Under the pieces are notes generated by a model. That model was not told the DNA's origin and searched no databases. It was given only the letters and a program-made list of their open reading frames with translations. From the IMG/VR virus record IMGVR_UViG_3300017963_000313, positions 1 to 55,807 of that record: a stretch of 55,807 nt of DNA. One strand, 5' to 3'. A program made the position numbers and the translations under genes. Source of the stretch: a virus. Each line of letters starts with the position of its first letter. The first letter of the stretch is position 1. Below are positions 43,157 through 51,259 of this stretch, one piece after another.

Positions 43157-46100
43157 TTACTGTTTTCTCACTATACCACGACCAAGATAAGATGTGTCCT
43201 GGTTTTCAGTTAGCCATAGCGGGCCACTTTGATACATGTTTCCCGAAGTGTCTCTGTGTTTAATATCTCCGGTAAACCCACCTATAACTTCATACTCGGC
43301 TATAGTAGGTGTCCTTTTCATCTGTCTCGCAATCATATTTGCAATAATAAGTGATGAATACCTATCTTTTCTTAGTCTCCCCTTCTTACCGCTTTCAAGC
43401 TTAGTCTCTGGGGTATCCCACCTATCTCTAGCCCCTTGACCAGTACCAGTACGAGTCATAACAATAGTGGTCAACTCATCCTTTAGTTCCTCTATTTCTA
43501 ATACAGCGTCTTCAAGCGTGTCATAAATAGTAAGTTCTTTACCGTGTGCTTTACGATAGTTGTCTTCCCGAATCTTATCTTCAGCAATAGACATCTCTAG
43601 GGTAATACTATCAAACCGTGGGAATAGTAATACTTTATGCTCTAAGTCTGTACGTAAACCGTGGTTAGCTTCTGCTGTCCAATCCGACTTGGCAAACTGC
43701 ACCATTTCTAGAATGTGAAGTCCCGGCTCATTATCTGTATCCTTGGGTTTGTTATCATCAATAACTTCCCAAATAGGTAGTTCTCCAGGCTGAAGCTTAT
43801 CCATATCATGTAGGGCTTCTGCCACCGCAATACCACCACCCTGAGCATCTATACCAATACGCTCACAGGGAAACGCCCTCATTAGCTCACGTATTTTTCT
43901 GGCTGTATATCCGTAAAAATCGTTAACGTCCGTAAGGCCCGCCTTCACTCTTTTCTTGAAGTCATCACGATTAGTGGTCCATACATATACAACACGAGAA
44001 TGGTCTTCATGAAGCTCTATAACGACAATAGAGAAGTTATCGGCCTCAGAAGCAGGGTCCACCCCAAATACATATTTAAGATTAGGATTCCCTCTAGTAG
44101 CCGCATCAAAGTATACAGGGCCAGAAGGTAGGTTGACAGGCTCGGTTTCTGAGGTTACACAGGATTCAATAAGACTTCTTTTAAAGAACCCATCACTATC
44201 TGTAACAAAACAGCACCCATATTCCTTGAGATAGATAGCACTATGAACAGTAGCCTTAGCTCGCATGACCACTTTATCATCCATAAAACCCTTGGGAATT
44301 CGGTCATAGGGTATGCGGATAACGGCATAATCTTTATAGTTGAAGTATTCAGCGTCTTCTTCTGTGAAGTCTTCCCCTAGGAATCTGCGGACCTTCTCTA
44401 AATCACCCTTACTTCTAATAAAAGAACAATACCTTTTATGGTAGTCTGCAAAATGATTGAAGGAATAGTCGGCAGTACCAGAGATAATAGCTTGGTTGCC
44501 CGTTCTCTGTAGGAAGGCAGACTCTCGTTCAGAATTCCATGAGCCCTGGTCAATCATCTCTTTACGTCTTGCATATTCTTTAACATTACCCACAGGGTCG
44601 CTAGACACGGCGGCAAAACCGGCAATAACCGTTTCATAAATATCTGGAGAAATAGAGGCAAATTCATCCGATATTACAGTGGTAGCACGCAAACCACGAA
44701 TCTTACTATTATGTGAACAAAATCCATTTGCTGTATATACATGGTCTTTAGGAACATGTAAATCGTAAGTATGGGCTTCTCCATCTTCTATACTTATTAT
44801 TTCATCGTAATAAACATCCCGCTCATTAAGCTCTTTTAATTTTTCTACAAAAGGGTCACGCCCATGATATTTTCTACAAAATTTTGCAGCAAGATTTCTA
44901 GTTACTTCTTTTCTATCTTTAATTTTACTAGCTACAATACTCCTATCGCCGCTTCTACTATATTGAGAGGCTATAGATACCATAGCATCCCTAACGCCAG
45001 GAATGATGTCTCCAGCACTAACATCTCTAACCTTGTCTTCAAGACTATCCTGCAATACACTCTGTTTTCTATGTAAGCCAAAGCCAATTAGGTTTGCAAA
45101 AATTTTCACATCTTTACCAGTAATTAAAAGTTCATAGATAGTATTCCAAGATTTGTTTTCTTTTCTATTCCTACTTATTTTACACGCAACAATTCCATAA
45201 TGTAAAAGAATATATTGCATTTGGTCAACAAGCTTTTCGGAAGTATTAGTAAAACCAACAGTTATGCTAGTTCCGCCTTTGGTTGTGGAAACCTGCACAT
45301 GACCATCCGTATCATATAAACCACGCAAACATGCCGACATATTTTCTCTAGAGTCTGACATAATGGTTGATGGTAAATATTTATCTATTGTGTAACACTT
45401 TTTCATTCCGTGTTTATCTAACCAGTTTTGTCTCTCTTCTTTACTATTTAGATTATAATGTACACTATCTCCACAGGGTTTAAAATCTTTTTCAAATGCA
45501 TAATTTAAGGCTTCTACTAGCTCTATATCTTTGGTGGCAAATCTTAAAAAATATTGGTTGGTCCAACTTCCATCTCCTATCAATAACCCAAGAGCATAAG
45601 CCTCTTCCTTTGTCATTTTATCTTGTCCGTTATGCCATCTATATGACCTATCTATAAGAATTCTATCTCCAATGGTCATATTATCTGCTCTACACCATTG
45701 GATTTCACCATTACGTAAAATTTGCATTTTATGGTTATGTGTAGACTCAAAGTGAAAACCCTTATTTGTCACCACTTTTTTAGTTGGTTTATATCCATTA
45801 TAATAAGCCTCATCAGACTTTCTAAATGCTCCTTGACCAGAAATTGACTGCCCCCACACGTTTTTAGAACGTTTAACGATTTTTGGAGTTTCGTCTGCGG
45901 TAGGACGACCTACATCGTTTTCAATTGTTGTAAATCCTTGGGAACAAAGGACTTGAGTACCTCCAGAGAGACAACCATCTCCTAATGGAACAGCCGCAGC
46001 CCAATTTTCGTTGATATACATAGTCCAACGGTCGTTGTCATGGCGGGGTCCACTAGTCGTAGAGCATATAGAACGTAGAATAGGAGCATTACGCCAAATG

Positions 46101-46522
46101 GTTTCCATGTACTCAAAAATAATCTTAGACTGTCTAAAAGCAGCACCAACCAAAACAATCTTAGCACCCGGAGTACCGTTTTCGTTGGTAGGAGTGAGGG
46201 CCAGCTTGAGCATGGTATATACAGCAAGCAAAAATGATTTACCACCACCACGAGACATCATGAAGATAGAGAAGGGGCGGTTCCACAGTTCTTCTAATAC
46301 TGCGGCTTGAAAGGGCAATAGGTCAATACCTAAGAATAGCTTAGCAGACAACCATAGATAGTTAGTGTCTGTAAGAGCCCGTAATTCGTGGACACCGGGG
46401 TTCTTCTTATCCCAATCAGTTCTATTTAGAAGGGGATTCTTAGAACGGGGAATTTGTATTGCCGACGTATCAATGCCGGTCCAAGCATCATCGTGCTTGT
46501 TAAATTTAAGAGTCTGTTCCAT
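43157..46522 (-). CDS. terL: Large terminase subunit interrupted by an intein
   Basis: 1121 residues as translated, 699 after intein removal. The packaging motor and nuclease. ATPase: Walker A SRGGGKS (90-96), Walker B TVISDEF (615-621, with Asp619/Glu620). The nuclease domain (from about 815) has VFGVDPASEAD, RIGIDAQGGGIAVAEAL and a final Asp in RLRKDRYSSLI, the RNase H-like acidic set. The intein (184-605) sits at LGDG|C...N|SKIRG, just before Walker B, so packaging needs splicing. ACGGAGAAG precedes the ATG. The gene overlaps the ERCC4 nuclease gene by 17 bases. Confidence 0.95.
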   Translation of the reverse strand: MEQTLKFNKHDDAWTGIDTSAIQIPRSKNPLLNRTDWDKKNPGVHELRALTDTNYLWLSAKLFLGIDLLPFQAAVLEELWNRPFSIFMMSRGGGKSFLLAVYTMLKLALTPTNENGTPGAKIVLVGAAFRQSKIIFEYMETIWRNAPILRSICSTTSGPRHDNDRWTMYINENWAAAVPLGDGCLSGGTQVLCSQGFTTIENDVGRPTADETPKIVKRSKNVWGQSISGQGAFRKSDEAYYNGYKPTKKVVTNKGFHFESTHNHKMQILRNGEIQWCRADNMTIGDRILIDRSYRWHNGQDKMTKEEAYALGLLIGDGSWTNQYFLRFATKDIELVEALNYAFEKDFKPCGDSVHYNLNSKEERQNWLDKHGMKKCYTIDKYLPSTIMSDSRENMSACLRGLYDTDGHVQVSTTKGGTSITVGFTNTSEKLVDQMQYILLHYGIVACKISRNRKENKSWNTIYELLITGKDVKIFANLIGFGLHRKQSVLQDSLEDKVRDVSAGDIIPGVRDAMVSIASQYSRSGDRSIVASKIKDRKEVTRNLAAKFCRKYHGRDPFVEKLKELNERDVYYDEIISIEDGEAHTYDLHVPKDHVYTANGFCSHNSKIRGLRATTVISDEFASISPDIYETVIAGFAAVSSDPVGNVKEYARRKEMIDQGSWNSERESAFLQRTGNQAIISGTADYSFNHFADYHKRYCSFIRSKGDLEKVRRFLGEDFTEEDAEYFNYKDYAVIRIPYDRIPKGFMDDKVVMRAKATVHSAIYLKEYGCCFVTDSDGFFKRSLIESCVTSETEPVNLPSGPVYFDAATRGNPNLKYVFGVDPASEADNFSIVVIELHEDHSRVVYVWTTNRDDFKKRVKAGLTDVNDFYGYTARKIRELMRAFPCERIGIDAQGGGIAVAEALHDMDKLQPGELPIWEVIDDNKPKDTDNEPGLHILEMVQFAKSDWTAEANHGLRTDLEHKVLLFPRFDSITLEMSIAEDKIREDNYRKAHGKELTIYDTLEDAVLEIEELKDELTTIVMTRTGTGQGARDRWDTPETKLESGKKGRLRKDRYSSLIIANMIARQMKRTPTIAEYEVIGGFTGDIKHRDTSGNMYQSGPLWLTENQDTSYLGRGIVRKQ
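44708..45973 (-). mobile_element. Intein with LAGLIDADG homing endonuclease in terL
   Basis: 422 residues, C184 to N605. Splice ends: Cys at the first position (CLSGGTQVLCSQGF, block A), FESTHNHKM (TxxH, block B), and the C-terminal VYTANGFCSHN followed by extein Ser (blocks F and G with the His-Asn pair). Two dodecapeptides, YALGLLIGDGSW (309-320) and CLRGLYDTDGHV (398-409), mark a LAGLIDADG nuclease with both acidic residues kept. All splice and nuclease residues look intact, so it should be active. The insertion point is in the conserved GDG-S-K-I-R-G segment near the ATPase centre. Confidence 0.95.
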
Positions 46523-46958
46523 ACTTCTCCGTAATACGTTTCATTAACTTCATAGAAAACATGGCGGCATTATCTACATCCCCGGCAAAAATCACGTTTA
46601 CGTCGTGCTCTATACAAAGTTCAGAAATACGCCTCATAATAAAGGGGCCTTTGGTTTTGAGTTTACTCCACATTCGCTTAGGCACATTAGAACCCTGTGG
46701 ATAAGCCATGATATCGTCTATGGAAAATTCTAGAATGAGAAAAGAGTGGGGAATTTCTTCCATCCTTTTGAGTTCTTTCTCAAAACGTGCTTGACACACG
46801 TTCTCCGCTAGTTCCGACACATTCTGTTTACGCTCTATACACAATTTGTCTTCTAAACCAGCTAACGAATAATCGCCTGTATCAAGCTTCGCTCTAGTTG
46901 TTTCTACCCCGGAAAAAAACCACGGTTTCTTTTCTCTGGTGTCTATTATGATATGCAT
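46506..46958 (-). CDS. ERCC4-type nuclease
   Basis: 150 residues. IIIDTREKKPWFF (3-15) and GDYSLAGLEDKLCIERK (28-44) form the ERCC4/XPF active site set: Asp6, Arg8-Glu9, Gly-Asp, and Glu-Arg-Lys. The Asp usually found four residues after the Lys is Ser or Glu here (ERKQNVSEL). Such nucleases cut branched DNA. Located immediately upstream of the terminase gene, it probably trims branched or recombining DNA before packaging. Weak ribosome site; it starts right after the HNH gene ends. Confidence 0.85.
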   Translation of the reverse strand: MHIIIDTREKKPWFFSGVETTRAKLDTGDYSLAGLEDKLCIERKQNVSELAENVCQARFEKELKRMEEIPHSFLILEFSIDDIMAYPQGSNVPKRMWSKLKTKGPFIMRRISELCIEHDVNVIFAGDVDNAAMFSMKLMKRITEKYGTDS

Positions 46959-47270
46959 TTACTTATTTTCGTTTTGTATAATAATTCTATCGAAAACCTC
47001 TTGATAGTAAACTTCCTGTCCCGATATCATTTCGTGATGTTTTCTACAGAGGGTAATACCATTACGTCTTTGGAATCTAACCAGCGGTTGTTCCGCCCAA
47101 CCTCTTACATGGTGGACCTGTAATCTCTTACGCTCTTTACAGTCGGGCCACTGACAGCAGTACCCATCTCTCTTTTTTACTTCTTTTCTAAACTTGATGT
47201 ATTGAGGGTCATCAAAGTTGCGGGATTGCGGTCTTACGGGGAATTTCCGCCTGTGTCTGCGATAAGTCAT
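46959..47270 (-). CDS. HNH endonuclease next to terminase
   Basis: 103 residues. RDGYCCQWPDCKERKRLQVHHVRGW (about 33-57) and GITLCRKHHEM give the C-x-x-x-x-C, H-H, Asn/C-x-x-H order of a zinc-stabilised HNH nuclease. HNH proteins beside terminase genes often take part in genome packaging. Its first 59 bases lie inside the end of the GDP-mannose dehydratase gene in another frame, with conserved-looking HNH N-terminal sequence (PQSRNFDDPQYIKFRKEV) starting there. Confidence 0.88.
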   Translation of the reverse strand: MTYRRHRRKFPVRPQSRNFDDPQYIKFRKEVKKRDGYCCQWPDCKERKRLQVHHVRGWAEQPLVRFQRRNGITLCRKHHEMISGQEVYYQEVFDRIIIQNENK

Positions 47271-48297
47271 GGGAAACCATTTCTTTCACTAAATCTTCAA
47301 AACTATAACTAGGTTTCCATCCCAATACTTTTTTAGCCTTGGATGGATTACCACATAAATAGTCCACTTCTGAAGGTCTGAAGAACTTGGGGTCAATCAC
47401 TACATAGTTAGACCAATCTTCGATGCCTATCTCTTCAAAAGCAATATCCAAAAACTCTCTCACACTGTGTGTTTCCCCAGACGCTACCACATAGTCATCT
47501 GGCGTATCCTGTTGTAGTGTTAGATACATTGACTCAACCATATCGGAGGCATGGGACCAATCTCGATATGCATCTAAATTTCCTAGTCTAAGCTTAGGAA
47601 TTTTACCCAATCTGTCATAAATATAGTCGTCGTCAAAATGTGTGACATGACCATAGTTTTGTGCTCGAAAGTTTGCAATCCACCGAGTAATCTTGCGGGT
47701 GACAAACTTATCTCCACGACGGGGGCTCTCGTGATTAAATATCATATTAGAGCTAGCATGAATTCCATAAGCCTCTCTATAGTTTTGTACTAAATAGTGG
47801 GCAGCCAGCTTAGCCACAGCATATGGGCTCCGTGGATGAAAAGCTGTATTCTCATCCTGATATTTATTTCCATCTCCATCAACACTATAATTACTACCAA
47901 ACATCTCGCTAGTTGAAGCTTGATAGAACCTTGTGTGTGGAGATTCTCTACGAATAGCTTCGAGTATATTTAAAACACCAATATAATTAACGTCTGTTGT
48001 ATGGAGTGGTTCATTAAAGCTAGTTTGAACATGAGACTGAGCCGCGAGATTGTAACATTTATCAGGCATAAATTCTTTAATGAGTCCACTAATCGAAACA
48101 TAATCTGTCACATCTCCTTCTCTAAAAACAAAATTAGGATTAGATATAATATGAGATAGTCTATCTGTATTATTAGTACTACTTCTACGGGAAATACCTA
48201 TAACGGTATATCCTTTGTCTAATAGTAACTCTGACAAATACGAACCATCTTGTCCTGTCACACCTGTAATCAGGGCGCTTTTTTTATCCTCTGACAT
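47212..48297 (-). CDS. gmd: GDP-mannose 4,6-dehydratase
   Basis: 361 residues from the second in-frame ATG (AAGGA nine bases upstream; the first ATG at 48303 is only four from it). Converts GDP-D-mannose to GDP-4-keto-6-deoxymannose, precursor of fucose, rhamnose or perosamine donors; cytoplasmic, NADP-dependent. Evidence: GVTGQDGSYL (12-21), NLAAQSHVQTSF, QASTSEMFG (126-134, Thr129, Ser130, Glu131) and RSPYAVAKLAA (Tyr159, Lys163). SSNMIFNHESPRRG and KFVTRKITRW are diagnostic for the family. Length is normal. No partner epimerase/reductase is seen here, so the host may complete the pathway. Confidence 0.93.
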   Translation of the reverse strand: MSEDKKSALITGVTGQDGSYLSELLLDKGYTVIGISRRSSTNNTDRLSHIISNPNFVFREGDVTDYVSISGLIKEFMPDKCYNLAAQSHVQTSFNEPLHTTDVNYIGVLNILEAIRRESPHTRFYQASTSEMFGSNYSVDGDGNKYQDENTAFHPRSPYAVAKLAAHYLVQNYREAYGIHASSNMIFNHESPRRGDKFVTRKITRWIANFRAQNYGHVTHFDDDYIYDRLGKIPKLRLGNLDAYRDWSHASDMVESMYLTLQQDTPDDYVVASGETHSVREFLDIAFEEIGIEDWSNYVVIDPKFFRPSEVDYLCGNPSKAKKVLGWKPSYSFEDLVKEMVSHDLSQTQAEIPRKTAIPQL

Positions 48298-48309
48298 ATA
48301 CATTTGTCC

Positions 48310-48879
48310 TTATTTTGCAAATCTTGGTTTGTGTTGATTAACAGCTTCATTCTTGCGTGGAACATAAATACCAGTACGGCTTGTAGTGCCTTTAGAGCCA
48401 CCTTCTATATTAAGTTTATTTTCCTTTGTCTCAACACTTTCTGGTCTAATAGCCCTAGCATTAAGTACGTGTCTAGTAGAAGAATTATGTCCGGGTAGCT
48501 CAGCAAACTTCTTATCAAAGTAATCTTCGTGTACTTCCACAGCCTCTTCTGGCTCAAACTTTTCTACCAGACTTTCAGGAGCAAATACTTCCTCTTCTTC
48601 GTCAGTTTCTTCTATCTCTTCTTCGGCCATAGCTTCTGCTACAGCTTCTTCTACCTCTTCTTCAAGAGTTTCTTCCACCTCTGCCACAACTTCTTCAATA
48701 ATATCATCTTCAACCATAGCATTGTAAAGAGGGTCTGGTTTCACAACTTCTTTTTCCTCTGCCTGCTCGGCCCGCTCTTGAAGCTCCGATAAATCTCTAG
48801 CTTGTTTATCTGCCAAACTAGAAATAGTGCTCTTAAAGCTGTCCATATCTTGCTCTGTCATAATTGGTTTATTATCCAT
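48310..48879 (-). CDS. Highly acidic hypothetical protein
   Basis: 189 residues, AAGGAAAACC upstream. The middle (about 55-120) is dominated by Glu with Val and Ala (EEVVAEVEETLEEEVEEAV and similar), either a coiled coil or disordered. The C-terminus becomes basic (SRTGIYVPRKNEAVNQHKPRFAK). The mixed charge pattern resembles scaffold-like or DNA-mimic proteins; nothing more specific can be said. It sits between the terminase-small candidate group and gmd. Confidence 0.7.
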   Translation of the reverse strand: MDNKPIMTEQDMDSFKSTISSLADKQARDLSELQERAEQAEEKEVVKPDPLYNAMVEDDIIEEVVAEVEETLEEEVEEAVAEAMAEEEIEETDEEEEVFAPESLVEKFEPEEAVEVHEDYFDKKFAELPGHNSSTRHVLNARAIRPESVETKENKLNIEGGSKGTTSRTGIYVPRKNEAVNQHKPRFAK

Positions 48880-48891
48880 GGGTTTTCCTTA

Positions 48892-49098
48892 TTAAAACTT
48901 TTGTTCTAATGTAAAATTGTGTGCTATATCTATATATTGAATACTGTATGGTCTATGACCATTAATAATTATATCGTGTAAAATAGAGCTAACTGGTTTA
49001 TTATTTGATAGACGTATATCAACTTTACCAGGAATATATCTAACTTTATTACCTGGGGGTTTTACGTGTATAGGAGGTTCATAACACATATTACTCAT
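48892..49098 (-). CDS. Small hypothetical protein (68 aa)
   Basis: 68 residues from the ATG overlapping the end of the 270-residue gene, with GGAGAC upstream. Sequence (MSNMCYEPPIHVKPPGNK, PGKVDIRLSNNKPVSSIL, YSIQYIDIAHNF) is beta-rich and compact. No family recognised. Confidence 0.6.
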   Translation of the reverse strand: MSNMCYEPPIHVKPPGNKVRYIPGKVDIRLSNNKPVSSILHDIIINGHRPYSIQYIDIAHNFTLEQKF

Positions 49099-49903
49099 CG
49101 TCTCCAACGGTTTCTGGACTTAAAAAAGGTCTGTCCACAGTATCATCGGCATATTGGTGCCACTCTGACAAGTCTTCCTTAGCCTTATCTTTTGCCATAC
49201 GCATTAACTCCGCTTCTTTACCTAGGCGCTCTCTAAGCCTCTCGTCTTCGAGCATTCTAAGTATTCCGGTAAAACTAGTATTACCGTCTTCTAATCGTTT
49301 GATTCGTTCATCTCTTGTTGCCTTCAGAGACTTATCCAAGAACTTACGCTCGTTAAGCAACGTAGTGTGTTCTTTAGTAAAAGCACTAATTGCCGTTCTA
49401 GAAAAAGCCACCTGAGTCTCTAGACTTATAATCATATCTTTATCCCGCACCTCTACAGACTTAGCATACTCTTCATCTAAAGACTTCTGAATCCGCTCTA
49501 GGTCTTCTTGGTGAACCCGCCGCTCTTTCATGGACCTATCCATAAGAATTTCAATAACAATAAGCTGTTTAATACTGAGTTCTTCAGAGTAGGTAACATC
49601 TTCACGAAACTGCATATAAAGATTTGACCACGTACTAATAAAATACGCTAGCTCATTCTTTGTAAGCTGGGCCTTTACTTCCGGCCAATATGGCTTAATG
49701 GTCAACTTCTTTTCCAAAATCGCCAATTCTTTTTCTTCTTCTTTATTATGTATATGAAGATTATTCTGTTGGATATACTTTTCTACAGGATTAATACTAC
49801 GATTGAGATTGTCCGCTATCTCCTGTACCGTCATTTCGTGTACATTACGCTGGATATAGTTTTTATCTTCGGTGCTTAATGCGCCTCTTTTACGTGTGCT
49901 CAA
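49091..49903 (-). CDS. HTH protein, candidate small terminase subunit
   Basis: 270 residues from a TTG start that overlaps the sigma gene stop (TTGA), GGAGAA upstream. The N-terminus carries a DNA-binding HTH (LSTEDKNYIQRNVHEMT, VQEIADNLNRSINPVEKYI, about 9-45). The rest is helical: ELAYFISTWSNLYMQFREDV and TYSEELSIKQLIVIEILMDR, then long coiled coil and an acidic end. HTH plus oligomerising helices plus position upstream of terL suggests the small terminase subunit, but five genes intervene, so a transcription factor is the alternative. Confidence 0.55.
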   Translation of the reverse strand: MSTRKRGALSTEDKNYIQRNVHEMTVQEIADNLNRSINPVEKYIQQNNLHIHNKEEEKELAILEKKLTIKPYWPEVKAQLTKNELAYFISTWSNLYMQFREDVTYSEELSIKQLIVIEILMDRSMKERRVHQEDLERIQKSLDEEYAKSVEVRDKDMIISLETQVAFSRTAISAFTKEHTTLLNERKFLDKSLKATRDERIKRLEDGNTSFTGILRMLEDERLRERLGKEAELMRMAKDKAKEDLSEWHQYADDTVDRPFLSPETVGDDE

Positions 49904-50529
49904 CTATAGTTCTCCAATATCTTGTCGATTGCCTCTTGTACTTTAATCCGCTTATTTTTAGGAACTTTGATACCATAGCGAATTTTTAACCAAGATTTAC
50001 GTATATCAGAATCCGTAAGCTCTCTATCTATGATATCCAGTATCTCTTTATCTGCTATCTTTTCTTCTGTGCAGGTATTATCCTTCATATTGTTTTCTTG
50101 CTCGTCGCGCACAGAATGTATTTCAATAGGATGCATTAAATTATGCTTAGCCTCATTACGATAGTACCAATTAGAATACCACTTGCATTCTAGCTTATCA
50201 CTATATAGTTCACAGGAATCGGTTTGTGAAGTATAGCATTTAAGGGGGCATGAGTGACACGGTAGATTGGGGCGGCGATAATTATCCCGCTTATAGTTAA
50301 ACAAGCGGTTTCGCACATGTGTCCACAGAAAGTTCTCTAACGGTCGTTCTTTACCGTTACTATCAATGGGCTCATATTTATTCAATCCCTCTAGAGCGAA
50401 TATATGGGCCTGCTGTTTAATATCCTCCGCTTCATGATACCCAAATCTAAACTTATGAGCAAGTCTATTGGCTACGTTATCCATTACATCCAAGACTTCT
50501 TGGGTGGTCATTCCATCGGGCACATTCAT
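49900..50529 (-). CDS. Sigma-70-like factor with zinc-binding insertion
   Basis: 209 residues; ATGA overlap with the small gene before it. Region-2-like part (about 15-86): ANRLAHKFRFGYHEAEDIKQQAHIFALEGLNKY followed by LENFLWTHVRNRLFNYKRDNYRR, the usual DNA-melting/-10 recognition helices. Then a cysteine cluster (Cys91, 94, 98, 106, 115; PCHSCPLKCY) where a linker is expected, then a shortened region-4-like end (KSWLKIRYGIKVPKNKRIKVQEAIDKIL). It probably redirects host RNA polymerase to phage late promoters. Written in two parts it respects the family pattern; the zinc insertion is unusual. Confidence 0.75.
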   Translation of the reverse strand: MNVPDGMTTQEVLDVMDNVANRLAHKFRFGYHEAEDIKQQAHIFALEGLNKYEPIDSNGKERPLENFLWTHVRNRLFNYKRDNYRRPNLPCHSCPLKCYTSQTDSCELYSDKLECKWYSNWYYRNEAKHNLMHPIEIHSVRDEQENNMKDNTCTEEKIADKEILDIIDRELTDSDIRKSWLKIRYGIKVPKNKRIKVQEAIDKILENYS

Positions 50530-50681
50530 TCTTGTGTAGCTTCTTCCTCACTACGTTGTAGAAATGCTTTGGCCTTTTCACTATCTGGGTCTGGGATATT
50601 AAGTTCTTCTTCTATCTCGGCTTTCAAACTAGCAGTTGCCCTAGTTTTTAGCTCAGAATTGACAAAAGTTGACTTTTTCAT
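50526..50681 (-). CDS. Small hypothetical protein, first gene of the late block (51 aa)
   Basis: 51 residues from the ATG with GGAG six bases upstream; the longer open frame has no support and would cross the promoter region. Starts MKKSTFVNSELKTRATA and ends in an acidic helix with SEKAKAFLQRSEEEA. It is followed by the sigma-like gene with ATGA overlap. Confidence 0.68.
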   Translation of the reverse strand: MKKSTFVNSELKTRATASLKAEIEEELNIPDPDSEKAKAFLQRSEEEATQE

Positions 50682-50700
50682 AAAATTCTCCAAAAAAATG

Positions 50701-50729
50701 TTGACGTTTGCCATAAAGTGGTCTATACT
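50701..50729 (+). promoter_or_regulatory. Sigma-70 promoter for the rightward gene block
   Basis: TTGACG (50701-50706), a 17-base spacer, then TATACT (50724-50729). This is one base from consensus in the -35 hexamer and one in the -10, so host polymerase should use it early. The next gene starts at 50800 after AGGAG, giving a leader of about 63 bases. Confidence 0.88.
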
Positions 50730-50730
50730 T

Positions 50731-50739
50731 ATTATACAC
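50731..50739 (-). promoter_or_regulatory. GTGTATAAT box for the leftward late block
   Basis: Minus-strand CGTGTATAATAAGTATAG, one base from the rightward -10 on the other strand, so the two promoters overlap head to head. The -35 position shows only GTGAAT. Shares GTGTATAATA with boxes at 28568 and 43143. It would drive the small gene, the sigma-like factor and the packaging genes. Confidence 0.55.
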
Positions 50740-50799
50740 GAGGCAGAAAAGAAATTCACCCGATATACACCATTTTTTGAAAATATAGGAGAAAAAAAT

Positions 50800-51039
50800 A
50801 TGAATAACAAATGGACAGCATCAGAGAGGCAGTTTATCATTGATAACGCTGATACTATGAAGGATAGAGAAATCGCTGCCATTCTAAGTAAGGCTTCAGG
50901 CCGCGCTATTACTCTACAGGCTGTACGTAAACAGCGTCAAAAGCTTAATATTAGAAAGAAACCAGGACGGGCTGTATGTGGAGTTATTGAACAGGAGGAA
51001 TATACTAGCCACACCCTACCACAACCAAATCAGGAGTAG
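50800..51039 (+). CDS. Small helix-turn-helix protein (79 aa)
   Basis: 79 residues, GGAGAAAAAAAT upstream; the much longer frame to its left overlaps the promoter region and is unsupported. MNNKWTASERQFIIDNADTM, then KDREIAAILSKASGRAITLQ and a basic RKQRQKLNIRKKPGR look like a Myb/HTH DNA-binding unit similar to the N-termini of the 270-residue minus-strand protein and the nuclease at 7780. First gene of the rightward block, so possibly an early regulator. Confidence 0.75.
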   Translation: MNNKWTASERQFIIDNADTMKDREIAAILSKASGRAITLQAVRKQRQKLNIRKKPGRAVCGVIEQEEYTSHTLPQPNQE

Positions 51040-51043
51040 TCTA

Positions 51044-51259
51044 ATGCTAGAAACAACACAATATGTTCTTCATCGTTTGCTTTTCTTGTTAGGAGTGCTA
51101 GCCATAGTATATCTAGCAACCAAGTTGACAAATCTACAACAACAGGTTGCAGACATAGAAAAACAACAAACTATGGCAGAATCAGATATAGGCGCATTAA
51201 AATCGCACATATTAACCAATATTGTGTTGAGAAGGATGGAAAAAAATGCTGCCCAATAA
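51044..51259 (+). CDS. Small membrane protein with coiled coil (71 aa)
   Basis: 71 residues from the ATG with CAGGAG upstream. One membrane helix (VLHRLLFLLGVLAIVYLA, about 8-25) is followed by a charged coiled coil (LTNLQQQVADIEKQQTM). No signal peptide site. Likely sits in the inner membrane with the coil in the cytoplasm or periplasm. Function unknown. Confidence 0.68.
   Translation: MLETTQYVLHRLLFLLGVLAIVYLATKLTNLQQQVADIEKQQTMAESDIGALKSHILTNIVLRRMEKNAAQ

Noticed and set aside
50404-50799. Plus-strand extension of the small HTH gene and minus-strand extension of the 51-residue gene
   Set aside because: Both would read across the promoter region 50701-50739; internal ATGs have better ribosome sites.
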